Shown: positions 29,535 to 37,330 of the stretch, piece after piece
How the letters are laid out: the number at the start of each line of letters is the position of its first letter
Numbering within the stretch: position 1 is the first letter of the stretch
From: Willaertia magna
Taxonomy: Eukaryota > Heterolobosea > Eutetramitea > Acrasida > Naegleriidae
Direction of reading: 5' to 3'
Length of the DNA: 37,330 nt
Assembly (NCBI GenBank): GCA_902984215.1
Contig: CADWAF010000224.1
Span: 1 to 37,330, forward strand
Notes under the pieces: generated by a model
Told to the model about the DNA's origin: nothing
The model's database searches: none
Seen by the model: only the letters and a program-made list of their open reading frames with translations
Translations under genes and position numbers: made by a program

Positions 29535-31934
29535 ATGATACCCAACAAGCCTAAAAATCATTCTACAATAACAATATTAATAATAACAATAATAATACTA
29601 TTCTTTATTATCATAAACAATAACATTGAATGTAAAAAAGAAATCAACTTGGGCTTTAATTTTGCAGCTGAAGAGGCTGGAGCAAAAATTTTAACAGCCA
29701 ACCCAGAAGCCAAAAAAGTTTCACGTATTCTTAATGAAGATACAGATAAATATTGTTTAATACCAAGAAATGCACCTTCTAAGTTTATAATTATAGAATT
29801 AAGCGAAGAAATTGCAATGACAAGTTTAGCTTTAGCAAATTTTGAATATTATAGTTGTTCTTTTAAACATTTTAAAGTGTTTGGTTCTGTAACATATCCT
29901 TGTAAAAAAGGTGATGATAAATGTTGGGATTTATTAGGTACATTTCAAGCACAAAATACGAGAAAAGTACAAAATTTTAATTTAAAAAAACCTTCTATTT
30001 CAAGATACATAAAATTAGAGTTTTTATCACATTATGGTGAAAATGAATATTATTGTACATTAAGTTTAATTAGAGTTTATGGAAGTACTTTATTGGAGGA
30101 TTTAAAGAAGTCTTTACAAAAATCTACAACTCATAGCAAATCAAATAGTAATAAAAATAATGAAAATGTAATTAATAATAATCATAACAATAATGCAGAC
30201 AATTTGGAAGATAAAATTAATAACAACAACAGTAACAATTATAATAACAATAATATAAAACTAGAAAATAATGTAAATACGCAAAATAATTTGGAAAAAA
30301 TTGAAATGAAAGAATCTTTAAGAAAAACGAATTTAATGAATGAAGAATTGGATAAAACTTTTGGTAAATTATTGGAAGATGATCTTTCTAGATTGTTAAA
30401 AAAAGAATTGGAACCAGAAGTTTTTAATAACGTTACCAAAAAAGTTTATTTTTTTAGGAAAAATAATATTTGTGAAATGAAAGAAAAACCTAATATTATT
30501 TTACAAAGATGGTCTAGATCTGTAATTTCAGATACATGTCCTATAGATGTAAATTTTAATAGATTTAATTACACAACATTTGTAAATTCATTACAATCTT
30601 TGTATAACAATCAAAATAATACTACAAGTAATAACTCTACAAATAATAACAATACTGCAACAATAGGAAGCAAGAAAGGAATATCATCGCCCAATACTAC
30701 CACAACCGCAAAGAGTGAAGTAGTTGTTGAGGCAACCAAGGCAAATGATACTTTAGTAGGATTTTGTCCATTTACTTTTAACAATATGACTAAGGCAACA
30801 AAACTCTTTCAAATGAAGAATGAAACAATTTGTAAAATACATGAAAAAAATATATTTGTAGAGACGGATAACAACTTGACAACTAATGATGAGGAAGAAG
30901 AAATAGAGGAAGAGGAAGAAGAAAGTAATTCTCAAGAAGATAATAATAATAAGAGTATATTAGATTTAATGAATGAAAGAGAAAATATCTTAAAATCGTT
31001 ATTTCATGCGGTTAAGACATGTGGAGAAAATGAAGCAATATTAAGAAGTCAATTAAAATCAATGGACACAAAATATCATAAAACATTTCAATATGTACAA
31101 CAAATATTAGAAAAGAATGGTGAAGATCACAAAATATTAGCCAATACATTTATGAAATTAAATCAAAAGAATAAAGAAAATATAATAAATGAATTAAGGT
31201 TAGATATGGAAAATAAATTGAAACAGAAATTAGATATATTAGAAAATAATTATGAACAAAGGTTTATTAAAATGAAAGAAGAATACAGTAACTTATATGT
31301 TGGGTTTAGGTATAGTATTGTGATAACGACTGCTATAGTTTTTGCTATTTGTATTTTGATACAAATTGCATCTTGTGGATTTTTATATATTTATTACTTT
31401 AATAACCAAGATGAAAGAGTGCCATCATTGTCATTGTCGAAACAACGTAGGAATTCAAACATATCCAATAATGGTAGCATTACAAACAACAACAATAATG
31501 AACTTGATAAGGGTGGACAACAATTGGTGACTACAGATAAATTAGTTCCAATGATGCCTCAACATCAACCACAGATAATTCACAAAAAGGAAGAAAAAGA
31601 ATTTAATGATATTGTTTATAGTACACCAAGAAGAAAATCTAATGCCAGTAACAACAGTAGTATTGGAAACTTTTTAGTTAATGCTGTTTATTCTTCTGTA
31701 TTTTCAGACATTCGTGAGGCCTCCCCAAGAAAAACAAAGAACTTCACAGATAATTCATCATCCAACAATTTAGACATTCCAAAGTTAGAACTATCTAATG
31801 GTAATAACAAGGAATATTTGTCTTTCCGTAATAATGATTTTCATGATGGTTACAAGTTTTTACCTTCCTCTGATGGTCAATTGAATGCCAAAGTTGACTT
31901 AAAAAAGAAACATAAAAAGCATAGGAAACATTAA
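29535..31934 (+). CDS. SUCO: SUN-domain protein of the SUCO/SLP1 type
   Basis: The 799-aa intronless protein has an N-terminal signal-anchor (residues 11-30), then a mid-type SUN domain at about 38-190. Signature blocks are NFAAEEAGAKIL, NPEAKKVSRILNEDTDKY, IIELSEEIAMTSLALANFE, FKHFKVFGS and CTLSLIRVYGSTLLED. Several Asn-rich stretches follow, then an acidic patch, a coiled coil at about 470-590, and a membrane span at 593-622. The C-terminal tail is very basic (KKKHKKHRKH). This is the order found in SUCO/SLP1 proteins (SUN - coiled coil - TM), ER membrane proteins that in yeast pair with Emp65 and protect soluble clients, unlike nuclear-envelope SUN proteins whose SUN domain is at the C-terminus. 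The basic tail could help ER retention. The low-complexity insertions make it hard to align outside the SUN domain. Confidence 0.9.
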   Translation: MIPNKPKNHSTITILIITIIILFFIIINNNIECKKEINLGFNFAAEEAGAKILTANPEAKKVSRILNEDTDKYCLIPRNAPSKFIIIELSEEIAMTSLALANFEYYSCSFKHFKVFGSVTYPCKKGDDKCWDLLGTFQAQNTRKVQNFNLKKPSISRYIKLEFLSHYGENEYYCTLSLIRVYGSTLLEDLKKSLQKSTTHSKSNSNKNNENVINNNHNNNADNLEDKINNNNSNNYNNNNIKLENNVNTQNNLEKIEMKESLRKTNLMNEELDKTFGKLLEDDLSRLLKKELEPEVFNNVTKKVYFFRKNNICEMKEKPNIILQRWSRSVISDTCPIDVNFNRFNYTTFVNSLQSLYNNQNNTTSNNSTNNNNTATIGSKKGISSPNTTTTAKSEVVVEATKANDTLVGFCPFTFNNMTKATKLFQMKNETICKIHEKNIFVETDNNLTTNDEEEEIEEEEEESNSQEDNNNKSILDLMNERENILKSLFHAVKTCGENEAILRSQLKSMDTKYHKTFQYVQQILEKNGEDHKILANTFMKLNQKNKENIINELRLDMENKLKQKLDILENNYEQRFIKMKEEYSNLYVGFRYSIVITTAIVFAICILIQIASCGFLYIYYFNNQDERVPSLSLSKQRRNSNISNNGSITNNNNNELDKGGQQLVTTDKLVPMMPQHQPQIIHKKEEKEFNDIVYSTPRRKSNASNNSSIGNFLVNAVYSSVFSDIREASPRKTKNFTDNSSSNNLDIPKLELSNGNNKEYLSFRNNDFHDGYKFLPSSDGQLNAKVDLKKKHKKHRKH

Positions 31935-32215
31935 AATTTTGAATATAATACATTATACTATCCAAATAATTAATTTTCTTAATTAACCTGATGAAGTAAT
32001 CATGTATATTGCAATCTTGCGTTTAAATAAGTTACTATGAATTTATTTATACAACAGCTGTTCTAGATTTAATCATAATTGACCATTTTATCATACGCGT
32101 ATCACAAACAATATAACTTTAGCATTCTAAAAATTAATATTTCTTTCTAGTATGCACACAGAAATTATTTTCTCAATAATCAATTAGAATCGCTTTAAGG
32201 TGAAAAAAAAGGGAA

Positions 32216-33925
32216 ATGCAAACTGTGGAGAGTAACAATAATAATTTTAGCACGAAAAGTGCTAATATAATTGATAACAATAAACAACAAACAGAAGATG
32301 AAGTACAAAAGATTAAAGAAGAAGATGAAGTACATCTAATAGAAAATGAAATTAAACAGGAATCAAAAAAAAGATGGCACATTTATATTACAATGTGGGG
32401 ATTATCATTCTTTGTACATTTTATCATGTCAACCAATCAAGTATTTTCTCGTTATTTAATGCACGATAGAAAGAAAGAAACTAACCAAGCAATACCTATC
32501 CTTTCCCTTCTTTTCATAAGTAATTTTATTCCCTTTGTACTCTATACACCACGTATACTATTTAAATATCGTAACAATCTTAAGAAAGTTGTAAAATATA
32601 CAACTTGTTGGCAAGATTTTAAATCTGTACTTCGTACTCATAAGAAATTAATTTTCTATTTAACCCTCTATCAATTGTCATTGGTTGTTGGAAATACTTT
32701 AAGAGAAGTTGCAACTAAGGAAACAAGTGCTACTTACGTTCAATTAATTATGTTAACGAGTCCCTTTTTAATTTACTTTTTTGGAATTGTATTCTTCCAC
32801 ACTGAAACGTTTTCCTGGATTTCTCTCTACTCTGCTTTATTTGCTGCTGTTGGTGCTACTTTAATTATTTTATCATCAAGTACTAGACAAACTGGTGGCG
32901 ATTTTCATTGGCGTTGGATCCCTGATTTTACAAAAATTGGTCACGATTTTATATGGCCTGAAGATTTTATTGGATTACTAATGGCTTTTATTTCAAGTAT
33001 TCTCTTTTCTTTAAAGATGATTTCTGTAAATAAGTTATCACCACCTAAAAACGCTGTTGAGGAAGAGAATAAGGAGATTGAAGATATTATGGAAGGTTTA
33101 GATAAAAAGGAAGGGAGACAGCACCACGATAATAATATAGAAACTACAGATTTAGAAATGAAGGAGATTAATGAAAATAAGGAAATGAAAGATTGGTCAC
33201 AACAACAAGATGATTATGGTGAGAAAGGAATAGTAGATAATGAAAGTAGTAATATTAAGGATGATAAGGGAAGTAGATATGTTGGGGATGAACCATTAAC
33301 AATCGAGGAAGAGAAACCTAATAATCATGAAGATAATTTACCTTTTATTTCTCATTCAAATTATAATCCTAACATTGACAATAATAATGGTACATCTTCA
33401 AAACATGGTAGTTTAGAAAATAATGAAGAAAAAGAAGAAGAAGAAGAAGAAACAAAGAAAGATAGAGAAGATAAATTTGAAGTACCTCCTGAAGATTTAT
33501 TTTATATACAAAAGATTTTATTATTTGCGTGGCCATTAATTCCATCTTTGATTGTTGACGATTGGAGCGTTTATGGACGTTTAAGTGCTGGAAAATGGAT
33601 TGTTTTAATTGCTTATTGTTTATTAAATAAGATGTTGGCAAGTGTTATTGAAATTATTGTTGTAAAAGAATTAGGAGGAGGTAATTATGCCACAATATAT
33701 CCTTTAAGGATTGTTATTGGTTTAACTTTAGCTGGGGTAATGTTAGGAGAATGGATTGATAATATTATTTCAATTCTGGGTTGTATTATAGTTGTATTAA
33801 GCATTGCTGTGTTTTCGTTTAAAAAACAAAGAGAAAGAAAACGTAAGGAGAATGAAGAATTTAAAGAAATAGTTCAAAAGGTGATACACATGAGAAGAAA
33901 TCAATCAGTTATATCCCTTGCTTAA
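32216..33925 (+). CDS. Drug/metabolite transporter (EamA-like) family protein
   Basis: The 569-aa intronless protein has about ten hydrophobic segments in two halves. The first half covers residues 55-275 (LYQLSLVVGNTLREVATKE, TYVQLIMLTSPFLIYFFG, AAVGATLIILSS). The second runs from about 430 and includes KELGGGNYATIYPLRIVIG, GVMLGEWID and ILGCIIVVLSIAV. These are the hallmarks of the drug/metabolite transporter superfamily, with the typical strand of small residues before the last helices. A soluble, strongly charged insertion of about 150 residues (277-425, with a Glu run) separates the halves. Substrate is unknown; eukaryotic members include nucleotide-sugar and triose-phosphate transporters as well as orphans. 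N- and C-termini are hydrophilic and probably cytosolic. Confidence 0.8.
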   Translation: MQTVESNNNNFSTKSANIIDNNKQQTEDEVQKIKEEDEVHLIENEIKQESKKRWHIYITMWGLSFFVHFIMSTNQVFSRYLMHDRKKETNQAIPILSLLFISNFIPFVLYTPRILFKYRNNLKKVVKYTTCWQDFKSVLRTHKKLIFYLTLYQLSLVVGNTLREVATKETSATYVQLIMLTSPFLIYFFGIVFFHTETFSWISLYSALFAAVGATLIILSSSTRQTGGDFHWRWIPDFTKIGHDFIWPEDFIGLLMAFISSILFSLKMISVNKLSPPKNAVEEENKEIEDIMEGLDKKEGRQHHDNNIETTDLEMKEINENKEMKDWSQQQDDYGEKGIVDNESSNIKDDKGSRYVGDEPLTIEEEKPNNHEDNLPFISHSNYNPNIDNNNGTSSKHGSLENNEEKEEEEEETKKDREDKFEVPPEDLFYIQKILLFAWPLIPSLIVDDWSVYGRLSAGKWIVLIAYCLLNKMLASVIEIIVVKELGGGNYATIYPLRIVIGLTLAGVMLGEWIDNIISILGCIIVVLSIAVFSFKKQRERKRKENEEFKEIVQKVIHMRRNQSVISLA

Positions 33926-33968
33926 TTAAAATATTTTTTTATTTATTTTAAAAAACAATTACAAAAAA

Positions 33969-34616
33969 ATGAGATGTTTATTGATTCTGGTGGTTATTTG
34001 TATTGTTTGTAAATTAACTTTGGGATTGCACCGGGTGGGTGATTCAGTTCCGATGATGAAACGAATTCAATATAACGATCAAAGGACACAATTTTCAGAA
34101 GTACCATATAGTGATACACCAAGATTTGGATTACCTAAGCTTATTAAAATAACTGGAGTACAATCCATTATAGAAGCATTTCATTCTATAAATCCTTCTG
34201 AAGAACAACAAAATGATGAAGAATATTATGAAAAATTATTAGAAGATTCAAAAGGAGATATGAAAATATCTTTTGCTTTCCATCATCCTCATTTCGTAAC
34301 ACCTTGGATTACTATATTTTCTAAAAGTAATGATAAAACTGCTAAATTCAACTTCTTGAAACAAATTGATTTCATATTTTATTATAGTGGTGATACAATT
34401 CGTGACATTAAACATAATTTACAATATTATGATCAAGATGATCCTGTTTCACAAAAGGCTTCAACCATTGCTTCTGATATTATTGTTAATTATCATTGGC
34501 ATGAAGTAGTTGAAAAAGATACTTCTTTAGGATTAAGTGTTTTATATTTTGTCTCTTTTGTATCAGGCGCAGTAGTATTGTTATTTACTCTTTTGGACAT
34601 TGCAGCTTTCAAATAA
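33969..34616 (+). CDS. Type I membrane protein with signal peptide, unknown family
   Basis: The 215-aa protein starts 43 bases after the transporter stop and ends 7 bases before the convergent EF-repeat gene. Residues 1-19 form a classical signal peptide (CLLILVVICIVCKLTLG). A lumenal domain follows with motifs HRVGDSVPMMKRIQYN, FAFHHPHFVTPW and DFIFYYSGDTI, and a single span near the C-terminus (LYFVSFVSGAVVLLFTLL) leaves a very short cytosolic tail. The motif set (HxxGDxVP near the mature N-terminus, TPW, YSGD) seems similar to an uncharacterised type I ER/Golgi membrane family in plants and protists, but I cannot name it and it should be treated as unassigned. Topology is well supported. 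Confidence 0.65.
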   Translation: MRCLLILVVICIVCKLTLGLHRVGDSVPMMKRIQYNDQRTQFSEVPYSDTPRFGLPKLIKITGVQSIIEAFHSINPSEEQQNDEEYYEKLLEDSKGDMKISFAFHHPHFVTPWITIFSKSNDKTAKFNFLKQIDFIFYYSGDTIRDIKHNLQYYDQDDPVSQKASTIASDIIVNYHWHEVVEKDTSLGLSVLYFVSFVSGAVVLLFTLLDIAAFK

Positions 34617-34623
34617 ATATAAT

Positions 34624-37330
34624 TTATATTTTCTTCATTCTATTCTCTAATTCTCCACAGAAAGTTATGTAATCCACATCATTTCTTTCATCCTCAAATC
34701 TCTTTTTTAACAAATCCATTTCTTGAAAAGTTAAATTAAATTTAAGGAAATCCAAAACTGCTGTAAATTGTGTTTTAGTAACCCTTTCTTTTCTCAACGG
34801 ATCATAATCTTGAAACCAAACCTTTAAGATATGTCCCTTAATCTTAGCCATTATTGCTAATCTATGCATTAGTTTTTCTAATTGTTCTTCATCTACGTTG
34901 TTCTTCAATTCAGGCAAATTAGCTTTCAATGCATAAGAATGTCTTGGTTGGAAAGGTTGCACAACCTTTGTTGGGAGTTTTTCAAGATGCTTTTCCGTTA
35001 CAACCCTTTCTAATTCATCACAGAAAGATGTATAACTCACCATTTCATGTGTATCATATCCAGTGCTATCTATTTTATAGAACTTTTCTAGCATATCCAA
35101 CTCTTTATCAGATAGATCTATTTTAGTCATGCTTAAAGCAGTTCTAAACTTTTGCTTAGTCACATAACCTTTTCTTAGTTTATCAAAATCAACAAAGAAT
35201 TGTCTAACACCTATTCTATTTTTCACTGTCTCTGAAATAATTTTGTGAAGAACATCTGAAATATCTCTATTGACACTCTTTGAAGTCTTAGAACTATCAG
35301 TAAATGACTTGGACATCTCTAAATCTAATTCTTTTTCGTAGAGAGTTTTTTCCCCTCCAGCCCTTTCACTCCTATCTAAATCCTCAATTAATTGAAGATA
35401 ATTTACATATCCAGAACTTTCTTCATAATAGGAATCTATTAGAAGTTCATAATCTTTATGTGTTAAGAATGAAAAAAGCTTATCCAAACACTGAATGAAG
35501 TGGGTCTTGTTAATCTTGCCTCTATTGTAATAGTCAAAATCTTGAAAATTGTTTTTCAAAATTATTCTGTGGGTTAGTACTTGCGATTGCATTCTTTGTA
35601 AAAGCTTATCCACTTCTTCTTTTTCGTATTTTACCTTAGGTCCCTTGATTGTTTTAGTTGTTTGCAAAAAATCGTGCTTTGAAATTAACTCTTTGGAAGG
35701 TGTCTTTTCCATTTGCTTTTCAGTAAATACTTTATCAATTGTATCACAAAAATCTCTATATTTAATGAAACCTAACCTTCTACTGCTTTTAAACTGTTCT
35801 TTTATCCCATTGAATTCATTATTGGTGAGGTTAATTGATGCCATACTCAATGCTGATCTAAATTGTGTATCTGTAATCTCATTAGATCTTAAGGGATCAT
35901 AATCCACCATAAATTCCTGAAGTCTTATTCTATCCACAAGAGATTGTAATGTAATGTCCTGTAATATTTCATCAACACTTCTATCAACAGGTGTTTTCTT
36001 TTCATTTACAAATGCCTTAACAGTATTTTCGTGGATTCCTCTTATTATTAAATCCTCTTCCTCTATTCCATTCTCTATATCCTCAATAAACATTTTGTAG
36101 TTGACATCACCATTATTTAAATCATTATACTTTTCAGCTAATATATCATACTCTTCCCTTGTCAGAGTTAGACCCAGCATATGAAGAGCTCTCTCAAATC
36201 TAGTTTTGGTAACATGATCTGTAGAATAAGTAGATTTCTTAGTTTTATCAAAATCATCGAAGAAAGGCATTAACATAATTCTATGAGTATACACTTTTCT
36301 TCTTAAATGCTTCATAATTTCATTATATTTGATTTCCTTATTATTATCTAAGGATTTTCTATCCTTTCGAACCAAATAGTTTTGAGGATGAAATTGTTTA
36401 GTTGGAAATTTTTCAAGGCCGGTATCATTAAATACGTTATACATATTGTTAATAAAATCCATATATACTACTCTAGTTTGAGAATCTCTATCCTCAATTC
36501 TATATTTCTCTGCAAGTAATTCTAATTGACTATCCTTTAAGGTCATCTTTGGAAACTTAATAGCTCCTAATACACTTTTGAACTGTTCCTTAGTTACGTA
36601 TCCAGTCCTGAGTCTATCAAAATCTCTAAAGTTTTCATCAATTTTAATTCTGTATTTAAGAAGTGCTTTCTTAATTTCCCTTTCAGTATCTTCCACTTCT
36701 TTATATTCCTCTTCAGTATTATATCTATGTGTTTCTTGATATACTGTATCAACTTGTTCATTTTTATAAATTTCTTTATGAAATTGTAAATAATTCACAT
36801 CTCCTTTGTCATTAGTAAATCTAGAGAGAATTAACATTAGTTCATTTTGATTTAATTCTTTAAAGGGAATTGTTTGTAAAAATTGAGGCTTAGTGACTGT
36901 ACCATGATTTAAGGGATCAAAGTCCTTAAAGTAATCCTTAACTATATAACCTTTTGTAGTACATTCTCTCCTTAATTTATCATATAACACTTCCAATTTT
37001 TCCATTTCATTTTCTCGAAGAGGTTTAGGTTGCTTTAATGTTTCAATAAGTGGTGATACGCTAAATGTACCACTGGTTGGTTGTTTTTCCATATTTCTTG
37101 TTGTGAAAACTGTAAAATATTACAATAAATATTAATTCTGAGGTATTGAAACTTACCTTTATCAATAGTATTAGAAAATACCAAATAATTCATCTTATTA
37201 ATGTTTGGATCTAAATACTCCTTTACTAGAAAATCAAAATTGCTATCGGATAGCTCAATCCCACACATACTTAAACATCTTCTAAATTGTTGTACCGAAA
37301 CATAACCTGATCTAAGTTTATCAAAATCAT
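34624..37330 (-). CDS. Degenerate EF-hand repeat protein, 5' end missing
   Basis: Two visible exons, from the window edge to 37157, then 37109-34624, with a 47-nt phase-1 intron (AAAG|GTAAGT to TTTACAG). About 885 aa are visible and the frame is still open at the right edge. The visible part has eight EF-hand-derived units, each starting DFD or DYD plus a loop such as DKLRKGYVTKQKF or DPLRKERVTKTQF, then a helix, a turn and a strand-like V-Y-x-x-F. Odd units (1, 3, 5, 7) end in V.TE..LEK.PT and even ones do not, so the real repeat is a pair of about 200 aa. In all eight loops, compared with D-x-D-x-D-G-x-I-xxx-E, positions 3, 5 and 12 are mostly non-acidic, so most units should not bind calcium. 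A structural or ciliary-type protein is possible; Naegleria-type amoebae do make flagella. The spliced join reads IDKVFTTRNMEKQP, matching the odd-repeat pattern. Confidence 0.85.

Noticed and set aside
1..37330. CRISPR arrays, insertion sequences, retroelement or viral genes
   Set aside because: No spaced repeats, terminal repeats, transposase, reverse transcriptase or capsid-like frames were seen in either strand.

Overview
This window is protist nuclear DNA. The signs are very high AT content, many short introns of 40-68 nt (nearly all with the donor GTAAGT), A-rich sequence before start codons, long Asn/Gln runs in otherwise conserved eukaryotic proteins, and tight gene packing on both strands. 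The protein set fits Heterolobosea, either Naegleria or a close but more AT-rich relative such as Willaertia. It includes a THH1/TOM1-like 7TM protein, RhoGEF and RGS-like signalling proteins, an IP3-receptor channel, and a bacterial-type GspF that in eukaryotes belongs to the mitochondrial type II secretion-like system. The genus is inferred, not proven.

Layout. 1-207 (-) is the 5' end of a small membrane protein. 1005-1086 (-) is tRNA-Ile(UAU) with a 10-nt intron. 1217-2617 (+) is a 7TM protein. 2782-4413 (-) is an EF-hand protein. 5046-8372 (+) is an SH3-RhoGEF-PH protein. 8585-9973 (+) has an RGS-like segment and a START-like domain. 10346-11545 (+) is an F-box protein. 11628-19449 (-) is a seven-exon IP3-receptor-type calcium channel of 2512 aa. 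19854-20199 (-) is a 94-aa single-span protein. 20470-21925 (-) is a TBC1D20-type Rab GAP. 22039-23532 (+) is GspF. 23645-24900 (+) and 25013-29292 (+) are tandem paralogs of an RCC1-like propeller; the second is fused to a membrane patatin-type lipase. 29535-31934 (+) is a SUCO/SLP1-type SUN protein. 32216-33925 (+) is a drug/metabolite-transporter-like protein. 33969-34616 (+) is a type I membrane protein. 34624-37330 (-) is a degenerate EF-hand repeat protein that runs off the right edge.

There is no operon logic, as expected for a eukaryote, but several themes recur. Small-GTPase and G-protein signalling appears in the RhoGEF, the RGS-like protein, the TBC GAP and the 7TM protein. Calcium appears in the IP3R, the EF-hand protein and the degenerate EF-hand protein. 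Endomembrane functions appear in SUCO, TBC1D20, the DMT, the patatin and the 215-aa type I protein.

The observations most worth following are: an IP3 receptor that has lost most residues known to hold IP3 and has an unusual selectivity filter; the RCC1-like/patatin fusion beside a stand-alone copy of its N-terminal half; the eukaryotic GspF with a two-codon uORF overlapping its start; and an eight-unit EF-hand-derived repeat protein whose calcium ligands are almost all replaced. Splice junctions were worked out by hand from GT-AG sites, reading-frame phase and family alignment. In every spliced gene the exon sums are multiples of three (or in phase, for the partial gene).
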